A stretch of 40,919 nucleotides of DNA, taken from assembly GCA_016194375.1 (NCBI GenBank), contig JACQBU010000022.1:1-40919 (forward strand), in the 5' to 3' direction. Positions 1 through 6,801 of the stretch are shown piece after piece. The stretch is from Nitrospinota bacterium. Its GTDB lineage: Bacteria; Nitrospinota_A; UBA7883; JACRGQ01. The notes under the pieces were generated by a model, which was given only the letters and a program-made list of their open reading frames with translations, did no database searches and was not told the DNA's origin. Position 1 is the stretch's first letter; every line of letters begins with the position of its first letter. The position numbers and the translations under genes were made by a program.

Positions 1-2
1 CC

Positions 3-563
3 GAGTTCGGACGATTCCTTTCGTTCCTGACGGTCGTCGTCTTGTGCGTCCTCGGTTGGGCGCACATGACGAAGCTGGGGTTCGGATTTTCCCAGTTCAA
101 GGAAAATTTTCGGGAGCACGCGCTTCTGTGCGCCGCGGGCCTCCTGTTCGGATGGCTTTTGCTCGACGCCGCAAGCGGATACAAGGAAAAACTGTTTTTC
201 TCGGCTCGTCCCGGGCTTTTCCCGCGAATGGAACTGCTCGCGGCTTTGGCGGGGCCGGTTTTTCTGGTCGTCCTCCACCAATTCAGGTATTTTCTCAACG
301 ACGGGCCGGCAAACGTTGCCATGGCGTTCGGCCTTCTTGCCAACCTCCTGTTTGGGGGGGCAACCAACGCCGACGTCCAACTCCAAGGGGACGCCGAGGC
401 GTCTTCGCTCGCGGCCGCCAGGATAAAATTCGCCAAGGAGGGATGGTCGTCCCAGTCGCTTGGACAACTGGCGTCCATCCATGAAAGACTTGGCAATCTT
501 CGCAAGGTTAAACTCATAAACAACCTCAAGAAAAGTCTTAACGAGGGGCGGCAACCACAATGA
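3..563 (+). CDS. Unknown membrane protein, C-terminal part (5' end outside window)
   Basis: The frame is open from the first bases of the window, so the start lies upstream. The visible part has hydrophobic stretches near its beginning, a second around GLLFGWLLL, and a third around LLAALAGPVFLVVLH, with a fourth weaker one after it. It ends in a soluble, charged helical tail of about 60 residues rich in Lys, Arg and Leu. I do not recognise the family. It overlaps the ubiX start by 4 bases (ATGA), so it is probably co-transcribed with ubiX. It does not look like UbiA, which often precedes ubiX. A TTG at 42 is in frame but is not preferred because the frame continues upstream. Confidence 0.6.
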   Translation, partial: EFGRFLSFLTVVVLCVLGWAHMTKLGFGFSQFKENFREHALLCAAGLLFGWLLLDAASGYKEKLFFSARPGLFPRMELLAALAGPVFLVVLHQFRYFLNDGPANVAMAFGLLANLLFGGATNADVQLQGDAEASSLAAARIKFAKEGWSSQSLGQLASIHERLGNLRKVKLINNLKKSLNEGRQPQ

Positions 564-1138
564 AATACAATGATAAAACCTGGCCGGTCGTGCTCGGGAT
601 TTCCGGTGCGTCCGGCGCTATTTACGGCAGGGAGATATTCGACAGGCTTCTTGGCGCGGGGGTGCCGCTTCACGTGGTGATAACCCCCACCGGAAAAGGC
701 ATTCTAAAGGCGGAACTGGGGCTTGAGACCGAATATTTCCATAAGCCCGGGGTCGTGGTCCACGACAACTCGAGGTACGACTCCCCAATCGCGAGCGGCT
801 CCTTTCCGACCTCCGGAATGGTGGTCGCCCCCTGTAGCATGGGTTGCCTCGCCAGAATCGCCGCCGGCGCCTCCACGGACCTGTTGGAGAGGGCGGCGGA
901 CGTCCACATAAAGGAGCGAAGGCCGCTCGTTCTTGTGCCGCGCGAAACGCCGCTTTCAGACATACATCTTGAGAACATGCTCCGGCTTTCGCGCGCGGGC
1001 GTCGTCATTCTTCCCGCCATGCCGGGTTTCACGCACTCCCCCGGGACCTTTGACGACCTCGCCGCGTTCATAGCCGGGCGCGTTCTGGACCAGCTGAAAA
1101 TCCCCCAGGACTTCGCCCCGCGCTACGGCGGCGGGTGA
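560..1138 (+). CDS. ubiX: Flavin prenyltransferase UbiX
   Basis: The 192-residue product has the usual length for UbiX. The family makes prenylated FMN from FMN and dimethylallyl phosphate, the cofactor of UbiD-type decarboxylases. The N-terminal Rossmann-like motif GISGASGAIYG (about residues 13-23), the APCSMGCLARIAAG segment (about 90-103) and the RPLVLVPRETPLS block followed by PAMPGFTH are all diagnostic. The protein is cytosolic. ATG at 560 overlaps the stop of the preceding membrane protein, and the MBL hydrolase follows after 10 bases, so this looks like an operon. No ubiD partner is in the window, so the pathway served (quinone synthesis or other decarboxylation) cannot be told. Confidence 0.95.
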   Translation: MKYNDKTWPVVLGISGASGAIYGREIFDRLLGAGVPLHVVITPTGKGILKAELGLETEYFHKPGVVVHDNSRYDSPIASGSFPTSGMVVAPCSMGCLARIAAGASTDLLERAADVHIKERRPLVLVPRETPLSDIHLENMLRLSRAGVVILPAMPGFTHSPGTFDDLAAFIAGRVLDQLKIPQDFAPRYGGG

Positions 1139-1148
1139 AAAGGCGTCG

Positions 1149-1946
1149 GTGACCCCGTTGATTCGGGTGCTGTTCCTCGGCACCGGAACCTCCACCGGCG
1201 TTCCCACCATCGGGTGCGACTGCAGAACCTGCCTCTCCGCCGACGAGAAGGACAAGAGAACAAGGTCGTCGGTACTTGTAAGCTGGGAGGAGGGGGGCGA
1301 GCCGAGGAGCGTTCTCGTTGACGCGTGCACCGACCTTCGTTTTCAGGCGTTGCGCTTTCACCTAAAGAGGGTGGACGCGGTGTTGTTCACGCACTCCCAC
1401 GCCGACCACATGCACGGCATCGACGATTTAAGGAGCTTCAACTTCATACAGCGCCGGAGCATCCCGTGTTACGGCTCCGCCGACACGATGAACGCCGTAA
1501 AGAAAAGGTTCGACTACATTTTCAACCCCGAATTTTCCAACGTCGGGGGCGGAACGCCCCGTTTGACCTTAAACCCCGTCGGGGACGATTTTGAATTGTT
1601 CGGCCTAAAAATATCGGTCCTTCCCGTCAAGCACGGCGATTCCGACGTATTCGGCTACCGGTTCGGCCCCGTCGCCTACATAACGGACGTCAACCGCGTG
1701 CCGGACGCGACCATGGATAAGGTCAGGGGCTCCGAAATAGTCGTCGTCGGGGCTATTCAGAGAAAACCCCACGCGACCCATTTCGGGCTTTCCGAGGCGT
1801 TGGAATTTTTAAAAAAATCGGGGGCGCGAAAGGGGTACATCACGCACATGAACCACGACCTGATGCACGGCGAGGTTTCCGCCGAACTTCCCGCCGACGT
1901 CTTCCTGGCCTATGACGGCCTTTCGCTGACGGCGGGAGCCGAATAG
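1149..1946 (+). CDS. MBL-fold metallohydrolase, PhnP-like phosphodiesterase family
   Basis: The 265-residue product starts with LFLGTGTSTGVPTIGCDC and has CRTC next to it, the arrangement seen in PhnP-type and related metallo-beta-lactamase-fold hydrolases, where Cys residues can bind a structural metal. The metal site HSHADHMHG (about residues 79-87) is intact. Further ligand His residues are visible in VKHGDS and in ITHMNHD near the C-terminus. PhnP itself cleaves ribosyl cyclic phosphates, but no phosphonate genes are nearby, so the substrate is unknown. The start is GTG at 1149. The gene lies between ubiX and a GTG-started membrane protein with short gaps, consistent with co-transcription. 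Confidence 0.85.
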   Translation: MTPLIRVLFLGTGTSTGVPTIGCDCRTCLSADEKDKRTRSSVLVSWEEGGEPRSVLVDACTDLRFQALRFHLKRVDAVLFTHSHADHMHGIDDLRSFNFIQRRSIPCYGSADTMNAVKKRFDYIFNPEFSNVGGGTPRLTLNPVGDDFELFGLKISVLPVKHGDSDVFGYRFGPVAYITDVNRVPDATMDKVRGSEIVVVGAIQRKPHATHFGLSEALEFLKKSGARKGYITHMNHDLMHGEVSAELPADVFLAYDGLSLTAGAE

Positions 1947-1955
1947 GCGACGCCG

Positions 1956-3080
1956 GTGCTTCCGAATCTAATCGTCCTGGCGGCCTTCCTGGCACTAAAA
2001 CGGCTCCCATACGCGCCCTTCCTTTATTCCTCCGGAACGGCGGCGATTTTATTTGGCGTCCGGCTGGTCGCGGAGAGAAGCCCGACCGGCGCCGCCATGC
2101 GTCGCTTTTCTCTGGCCGTTTCGTTCTTCGTGCTCGTCGTCGTGTGGCGCGGCCATCCGGGGATATCCTCCGCAGTCGCCGCCGGCTGGGCCTTCCGGGG
2201 GTTGGCGGGGCGCCGGAGCTTTTTGGTCGAATCCCCGGTAAAGAGTTTTTTGCTGGAGCTGTTTTTTTCGTCCCTCGTTTTTGCGTGGACGGCGGGGATG
2301 GTCTTGCCGGACGCCTTCGTCAGGGGCATTCCCGTCGTTTTGTTGCTCCTTATTTTCTCGCGTGGAATCTCGGCCAGGTTGCAGTCCGGGCGGACGGACA
2401 TGGCGGGGGAGGCGGTGACAGCCGTGCTGGCGGCCGCGCCGTGGGGGATGGACGCCTCCAACCTAATTTTCGCCCTCAACCCGGTGCACACGGCGCTTAT
2501 TGCCGCCATATTGGGATACGTGCTGAACGGCGCGGGGGTTTTGGGAAAGCTCTCGGCGTTCATATTTTTCCTGTCGGGAGGCATAATCTTCACGTTTGCC
2601 GGACGGGAGGCGTTCTTATTCTTCTTCATGTTCGCGCTCATCCTGACCGCGAGCGAAAGGTTCTGGCCGGGGCAAAGGGTTGATTCGTTGTTCAACCTTT
2701 TTTCAATCCTTGCGGCGGCCGCGTCCGTTTATTCCATCGGAAGGGAGGACCCGTTCCCGGCGTTTTTGGCGGTTTCGGGCCTGTTTTCGGCCGGGGCGTT
2801 CTACGCGTGGTCCGGGATGGGCTCCGTAGGCGGCCTTAAGGGATTCACGGGCGGCGCCGCGGGGGCGGCCCTTGTGTCGTCCTCGGCATGGTTGTCTTCC
2901 TTTCTTCCCCACAGGTCGGTCCCGCTCGTCTTTGTCGCGGGTGGCTTCGCCATGTTGGCGCCCTCGTGCTCCGTATTGCTGGAGAACCCCGAAGAGGGTC
3001 ATAAATGGGCGTTGGCGGCGTTGGGCGCGTTTTCGGCCGTGTTTTTGTTCAGGCTTACGCTAATTTTCGGCTACGGCTGA
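1956..3080 (+). CDS. Polytopic membrane protein, unknown (possibly DUF92-like)
   Basis: The 374-residue protein is almost entirely hydrophobic, with about ten candidate transmembrane helices. GTG at 1956 is the start, 9 bases after the MBL hydrolase stop. The C-terminal half has Gly-rich helices such as GSVGGLKGFTGGAAGAAL that resemble the GS-x-G pattern of DUF92/TIGR00297 proteins (related to phytyl-phosphate kinase). The match is by eye and weak. No signal peptide, cofactor motif or charged catalytic cluster stands out. It is last in the four-gene run beginning with the unknown membrane protein and ubiX. Confidence 0.6.
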   Translation: MLPNLIVLAAFLALKRLPYAPFLYSSGTAAILFGVRLVAERSPTGAAMRRFSLAVSFFVLVVVWRGHPGISSAVAAGWAFRGLAGRRSFLVESPVKSFLLELFFSSLVFAWTAGMVLPDAFVRGIPVVLLLLIFSRGISARLQSGRTDMAGEAVTAVLAAAPWGMDASNLIFALNPVHTALIAAILGYVLNGAGVLGKLSAFIFFLSGGIIFTFAGREAFLFFFMFALILTASERFWPGQRVDSLFNLFSILAAAASVYSIGREDPFPAFLAVSGLFSAGAFYAWSGMGSVGGLKGFTGGAAGAALVSSSAWLSSFLPHRSVPLVFVAGGFAMLAPSCSVLLENPEEGHKWALAALGAFSAVFLFRLTLIFGYG

Positions 3081-3120
3081 AAAAATCCGGCCTTAATGCG
3101 CGCCGGTTCGCAATGGCGGC

Positions 3121-3145
3121 CGGAACGAGGCGGTTCCGCCGTTTT
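3121..3145 (+). terminator. Possible intrinsic terminator between convergent genes
   Basis: CGGAAC (3121-3126) and GTTCCG (3133-3138) form a 6-bp stem with a GAGGCG loop, followed by CCG and four T. It lies just past the end of the membrane-protein gene and just before the convergent rfbF-like gene. The T tract is short, so the call is tentative. Confidence 0.35.
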
Positions 3146-3914
3146 ATCGCTTCAGCCAGGGAGGGTGGCCGTTGGCGCAGAGGCCCTCCAGATAATTTTT
3201 GTCGCGCATCGTGTCCATCGGTTGCCAAAACCCCTCGTGGCGGAACGCCATCAACTGCCCGTTTTTCGCGAGGCTCTCCAGCGGCTTCCCCTCCAAAACC
3301 GTCCGTTCGTCGTCAAGATAGTCAAAAACCCCCTGCTCGAAAACCATGTAGCCGCCGTTTATCCAGCCCTCGCCAAGCTGGGGTTTTTCCTTGAAGCTCT
3401 TCACGAGTCCGTTTCGAACCTCCATCGTGCCGAAGCGCGAGGGGGGGCGGACGGAGGTGACGGTGGCGATTTTCCCATGTTTTTTATGGAACTTTAAAAG
3501 GGCGCGCACGTCCACGTCGGCGACGCCGTCCCCGTAGGTGAGCATGAACGTCCCCGCTCCCTTGAGGAGTTTTTTTAGGCGGAAAAGCCTGCCGCCGGTG
3601 AGCGATTCGAGGCCGGTGTCGTACATTGACACGGTCCAGTCCTCGGCGGTGGCGTTGGCGTAGCTCGCCCTGCCGGACCTAAGGCGCACCGTCACGTCGC
3701 TCGTCAGCCGGTGGTAGTTCAGGAAGTAGTCCTTTATCATGCTCCCCTTGTATCCGAGGGCGAGGACGAAATCCTTGAAGCCGTGTCTTTCGTAGGTCTT
3801 CATCACGTGCCACAGGATAGGCCTGCCGCCGATCTCCACCATCGGCTTAGGGCGGACGGACGTTTCCTCGCTGAGGCGCGTCCCCATGCCTCCGCACAAA
3901 ATGACCGTTTTCAT
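3144..3914 (-). CDS. rfbF: Glucose-1-phosphate cytidylyltransferase
   Basis: The 256-residue product, starting at ATG 3914, makes CDP-glucose from CTP and glucose 1-phosphate, the first step towards CDP-linked dideoxy or branched sugars of surface polysaccharide. The nucleotidyltransferase signature VILCGGMGTRLSEET is at the very N-terminus, followed by RPKPMVEIGGRPILWHVMK, typical of RfbF rather than RfbA/GalU. The TYGDGVADVD block and WINGGYMVFE are also family-like, and the length matches RfbF (about 257). The frame extends 93 codons further upstream, but that part is low-complexity Arg/Pro sequence and would overlap the divergent aminotransferase. No CDP-glucose dehydratase (rfbG) is in the window. 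Confidence 0.92.
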   Translation of the reverse strand: MKTVILCGGMGTRLSEETSVRPKPMVEIGGRPILWHVMKTYERHGFKDFVLALGYKGSMIKDYFLNYHRLTSDVTVRLRSGRASYANATAEDWTVSMYDTGLESLTGGRLFRLKKLLKGAGTFMLTYGDGVADVDVRALLKFHKKHGKIATVTSVRPPSRFGTMEVRNGLVKSFKEKPQLGEGWINGGYMVFEQGVFDYLDDERTVLEGKPLESLAKNGQLMAFRHEGFWQPMDTMRDKNYLEGLCANGHPPWLKR

Positions 3915-4045
3915 CCGCGATAGATTAACACACGGCGGGGATGATAGTATGCGTGAAAAGCGGCGGCGCATCGGACGCCGACGCGGGACGAACACCAAAG
4001 GGAGCGAACAAATGTACCGTTTGAAATGCGGACTCCGGTCGAGAA

Positions 4046-5185
4046 ATGGGCGACGATAAAAGACCGACCATCCGCCTCTCGCGCTCGATAGTCGGCAAGG
4101 CCGAGGCGGACGCGGTCTCTTCCGTAATAATCGACGACGGCTACCTCGGGATGGGGAGGCAGGTGCGGGCGTTCGAGGCGGAAATAGCCGCATATCTGGG
4201 AGTGCCGGCCGAATCCGTCTGTTGCGTGAACTCCGGCACCGCCGCCCTGCACCTTGCGGCGCAGGCTTTGTTGAAGCCGGGGGACGAGGTCCTCGTGCAG
4301 TCGCTCACGTTCGTCGCCACGTTCCAGGCGATAAGCGCCGCCGGAGCAAGGCCGGTGGCGTGCGAGGTCCTGCACGGGTCGGCCACGATCGACCTGGCGG
4401 ACGCGGAGAAGAGGCTTACGGCAAAGACAAAGGCGATAATGCCGGTACACTACGCCGGTTATCCCGGCGACCTCGACGCCGTACACGCCTTCGCAAAGCG
4501 GCGCGGACTGCGCGTAATCGAGGACGCCGCGCACGCCTTCGGCGGCGACTACAAGGGGAAAAAGATAGGCTCGTTCGGCGACGTCGCCTGCTTCAGCTTC
4601 GACGGGATAAAGAACATCACCAGCGGGGAGGGGGGCGCGATCGTGACCGGGGACCCGGCCGTGTTGTCGGCGGCTAAGGACGCGAGGCTTTTGGGGGTGG
4701 AGAAGGACACGGAAAACCGCTTCAAGGGGGCGAGGAGCTGGGAGTTCGACGTGAAGCGCCAGGGATACAGGTTCCACATGAGCGACATGTTCGCCGCGGT
4801 AGGCCGCGTACAGTTAAGGAGGCTGGATTCCGAGTTCGCCCCCGCGCGAAGGAAGCTGGCGGGACTTTATAGGAGTTCGCTCTCCGGGGTCTCGGCGCTA
4901 AAAATGTTCGAGACGAATCCTGAGTCGGTGGTTCCCCACATCTTTCCGGTGCGCGTTTTGGACGGCAAACGGGACGCGCTCCGCGAGTCGCTTAAAAACG
5001 CGGGCGTCGAAACCGGCTTCCATTACAAGCCCGCCCATCTGCTTAGTTTTTACGGCGGCGGGTCGCCGAAACTGCCGGTCACCGAAAAGCTTTGGGCCGA
5101 GCTGTTGACGTTGCCCCTCCACCCGGGCCTCACGCCGGAAGACGTAGACTATGTCTGCGACGCCGTGAAAAAATTCTTCAAATAA
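4046..5185 (+). CDS. DegT/DnrJ/EryC1-family PLP-dependent aminotransferase
   Basis: The 379-residue protein is a sugar aminotransferase-type PLP enzyme. It shows CVNSGTAALHLA (cofactor phosphate region), the SLTFVATFQAI segment, VIEDAAHAFGG (the Asp that pairs with the pyridine nitrogen) and FSFDGIKNITSGEGGAI, where the Lys is the expected Schiff-base residue. Because this Lys is present, the protein should be an aminotransferase rather than an RfbH-type 3-dehydrase, which has His there. It is divergent from the rfbF-like gene across 131 bases and probably acts in the same surface-sugar pathway. The exact sugar substrate cannot be inferred. Confidence 0.88.
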   Translation: MGDDKRPTIRLSRSIVGKAEADAVSSVIIDDGYLGMGRQVRAFEAEIAAYLGVPAESVCCVNSGTAALHLAAQALLKPGDEVLVQSLTFVATFQAISAAGARPVACEVLHGSATIDLADAEKRLTAKTKAIMPVHYAGYPGDLDAVHAFAKRRGLRVIEDAAHAFGGDYKGKKIGSFGDVACFSFDGIKNITSGEGGAIVTGDPAVLSAAKDARLLGVEKDTENRFKGARSWEFDVKRQGYRFHMSDMFAAVGRVQLRRLDSEFAPARRKLAGLYRSSLSGVSALKMFETNPESVVPHIFPVRVLDGKRDALRESLKNAGVETGFHYKPAHLLSFYGGGSPKLPVTEKLWAELLTLPLHPGLTPEDVDYVCDAVKKFFK

Positions 5186-5237
5186 TCACGCCCAAGAGGC
5201 AGGATAGGGGACTTGCGCGCGCCCCGGAGTTTTTGGG

Positions 5238-5266
5238 TTGACACTCGTCCGACCCTTGCCGATAAT
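5238..5266 (+). promoter_or_regulatory. Sigma-70 promoter of the cobalamin operon
   Basis: TTGACA (5238-5243) and GATAAT (5261-5266) are separated by exactly 17 bp. A transcript would start near 5272, which is where the first helix (P1) of the cobalamin riboswitch begins. The agreement between promoter and aptamer edge supports both calls. Confidence 0.85.
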
Positions 5267-5271
5267 GGTTT

Positions 5272-5438
5272 CAAGCCAGACGCCCGAAATTATCGGGCTT
5301 TGACAGGGAAGGCGGTTAAAATCCGCCGCGGACCCGCCGCTGTGACCGGGGACGAACGCCGCAGTACGCCACTAGCCCGTAAGGGCCGGGAAGGCGCGGC
5401 AAGTAGGACGATCCGGAAGCCAGAATACCTGCTGGTTG
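5272..5438 (+). ncRNA. Cobalamin (B12) riboswitch aptamer
   Basis: The segment carries the conserved AGGGAA (5305-5310) and AAATCC core, the CCCGCCGCTGTGACC element and the B12-box-like AAGCCAGAATACCTGC near 5417-5432. P1 can form between CAAGCCAG (5272-5279) and CTGGTTG (5432-5438) with one bulged G. It precedes the corrin-synthesis operon, where adenosylcobalamin would repress expression. The downstream leader (5439-5518) contains a TTTCAT/ATGAAA hairpin (5474-5488) and a run of T at about 5501-5507 just before the GGTGAG ribosome-binding site. Whether control is by termination or translation is not clear by eye. Confidence 0.92.
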
Positions 5439-5518
5439 CGACAACGCCCGTGGATTGACGGCGTGGTCGCGCCTTTCATGGGATGAAACACGGCTCCCCC
5501 TTTTTTTGGTGAGAAATA

Positions 5519-6697
5519 ATGCCGTCCTGTCCCGTCGGCATAGGGGCCGGAACCAACAGCGGCGTCGGAAAAACCTCCGTAACCATCGCGCTCCTGCACG
5601 CCCTGCGCAGGAGGGGATTGAGGGCGCAACCGTTCAAGACCGGCCCTGATTTCCTCGACCCGACCCTTCTATCGGCGTCGGCCGGAAGGGACTGCCACAA
5701 CCTCGACTCGTGGATGATGGGGAGGGAATACATTCAAGGCCTAGTCGAAAAAGGGACCGCCGACGCGGATTTTGCCGTCGTCGAAGGGGTGATGGGGCTC
5801 TACGACGGCGTCGGCAATTCAAAACCGGCGGCCGGAAGCACGGCCGAGCTGGCGATGATTCTTTCCGCGCCCGTGCTTCTCGTGCTCGACGCGTCCGGGA
5901 TGGCGCAGAGCATTTCGGCTGTGGTGAAGGGGTACTGCGAACTGGTTCCCGGGCTGAAGGTGGCGGGGGTGATCGCAAACAGGGTCGGCTCCGCGAGGCA
6001 CGCGCAAATCCTATCCTCCGCGCTCGAGTCGGGCGGACTGCCCCCGTTGATGGGGGCGATACCAAAGGGGGCGTTTCCCGAGCTTCCTCGAAGGCACCTC
6101 GGGCTCGTAAAGGCGGGGCCGGACAATTTGTCGGAGGAAATATTAAATAAGTTTTCGGACGCCATCGAAAAATACGTCTCGGTCGTCGCCGTCATGGCCT
6201 CGGTAATAAAAGATTCTTCCGCGCACGCACACGATCACGAAGCCGACCCGAGGCCCGCGCCGACCGACACGACCCGCCGCTCGCACAAACCGCGCATAGG
6301 CCTCGCGTGGGACGACGCGTTCAGCTTTTACTACAAGGACGCGCTCGACCTTTTGGAGGCGGGGGCGGAGCTGGTTAAGTTTTCGCCGATGAACGACCCG
6401 GGCCTGCCCCCGGGGCTTGACGCCGTATATTTTGGCGGCGGATATCCCGAGGAACACTCGGCAAAACTGGCCGGAAACGCCAAGATGCTCGGGGCCGTGC
6501 GGGTTTTTGCCGAAAGCGGCGGGAGGATATACGCCGAGTGCGGCGGCCTGATCTATCTGTCAAAAGGGGTAGAACTGGCCGACGGCGCGAGGCGCGAATT
6601 CGTCGGCATCGTCCCGTCTTGGACAAGGATGAACAAAAAGCTGAAGTCGCTCGGATACGTCGAGGTGATTTTGCGGGAGGACTCGATAGTCGGCTGA
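5519..6697 (+). CDS. cbiA: Cobyrinate a,c-diamide synthase, prematurely ended frame
   Basis: CbiA amidates the a and c side chains of (cobalt-)cobyrinate using ATP and glutamine. The 392-residue frame has the P-loop GAGTNSGVGKTS (about residues 9-20), KTGPDFLDP, EGVMGLYDG and the glutamine-amidotransferase nucleophile region AECGGLIYLSKG. It then reads LGYVEVILREDSIVG and hits TGA at 6695. Family members continue with an LRGHEFHY block carrying the catalytic His and are about 450 residues long. That block is missing here, while the normal C-terminus is present just downstream in another frame. The ATG at 5519 follows a GGTGAG site. As read, the amidotransferase half should be inactive. Confidence 0.88.
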   Translation: MPSCPVGIGAGTNSGVGKTSVTIALLHALRRRGLRAQPFKTGPDFLDPTLLSASAGRDCHNLDSWMMGREYIQGLVEKGTADADFAVVEGVMGLYDGVGNSKPAAGSTAELAMILSAPVLLVLDASGMAQSISAVVKGYCELVPGLKVAGVIANRVGSARHAQILSSALESGGLPPLMGAIPKGAFPELPRRHLGLVKAGPDNLSEEILNKFSDAIEKYVSVVAVMASVIKDSSAHAHDHEADPRPAPTDTTRRSHKPRIGLAWDDAFSFYYKDALDLLEAGAELVKFSPMNDPGLPPGLDAVYFGGGYPEEHSAKLAGNAKMLGAVRVFAESGGRIYAECGGLIYLSKGVELADGARREFVGIVPSWTRMNKKLKSLGYVEVILREDSIVG

Positions 6698-6801
6698 CCC
6701 TGGAGGGGTACAAAAGGAAGAACGTGCTTGCGAGCTACGTCCACCTTCATCTGGCCGAAAACATAAACCATTTTTTACGCGGTTGCGCCGGGGGAATATG
6801 A
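6694..6801 (+). pseudogene. cbiA: Out-of-frame 3' end of cbiA
   Basis: Immediately after the cbiA stop, the next frame reads LTLEGYKRKNVLASYVHLHL and then AENINHFL, the typical CbiA C-terminus (GNVLASYVHLH). It ends in TGA at 6799-6801, overlapping the ATG of the next gene as ATGA. This translational coupling shows that it is the authentic 3' end of cbiA. About 40-50 codons, including the LRGHEFHY region, appear to be missing between the two parts, with a length not divisible by three. Confidence 0.8.

Noticed and set aside
2024-2695. 223-codon minus-strand frame opposite the membrane-protein gene
   Set aside because: It is a shadow of a GC-rich hydrophobic gene; the plus frame has clear membrane helices and operon context.
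3915-4193. 93-codon N-terminal extension of the rfbF-like frame
   Set aside because: It is low-complexity Arg/Pro sequence, overlaps the divergent aminotransferase gene, and the nucleotidyltransferase signature starts exactly at ATG 3914.
5455-5649. Short frame beginning in the riboswitch leader
   Set aside because: It overlaps the leader and the cbiA P-loop region in another frame and shows no ribosome-binding site.
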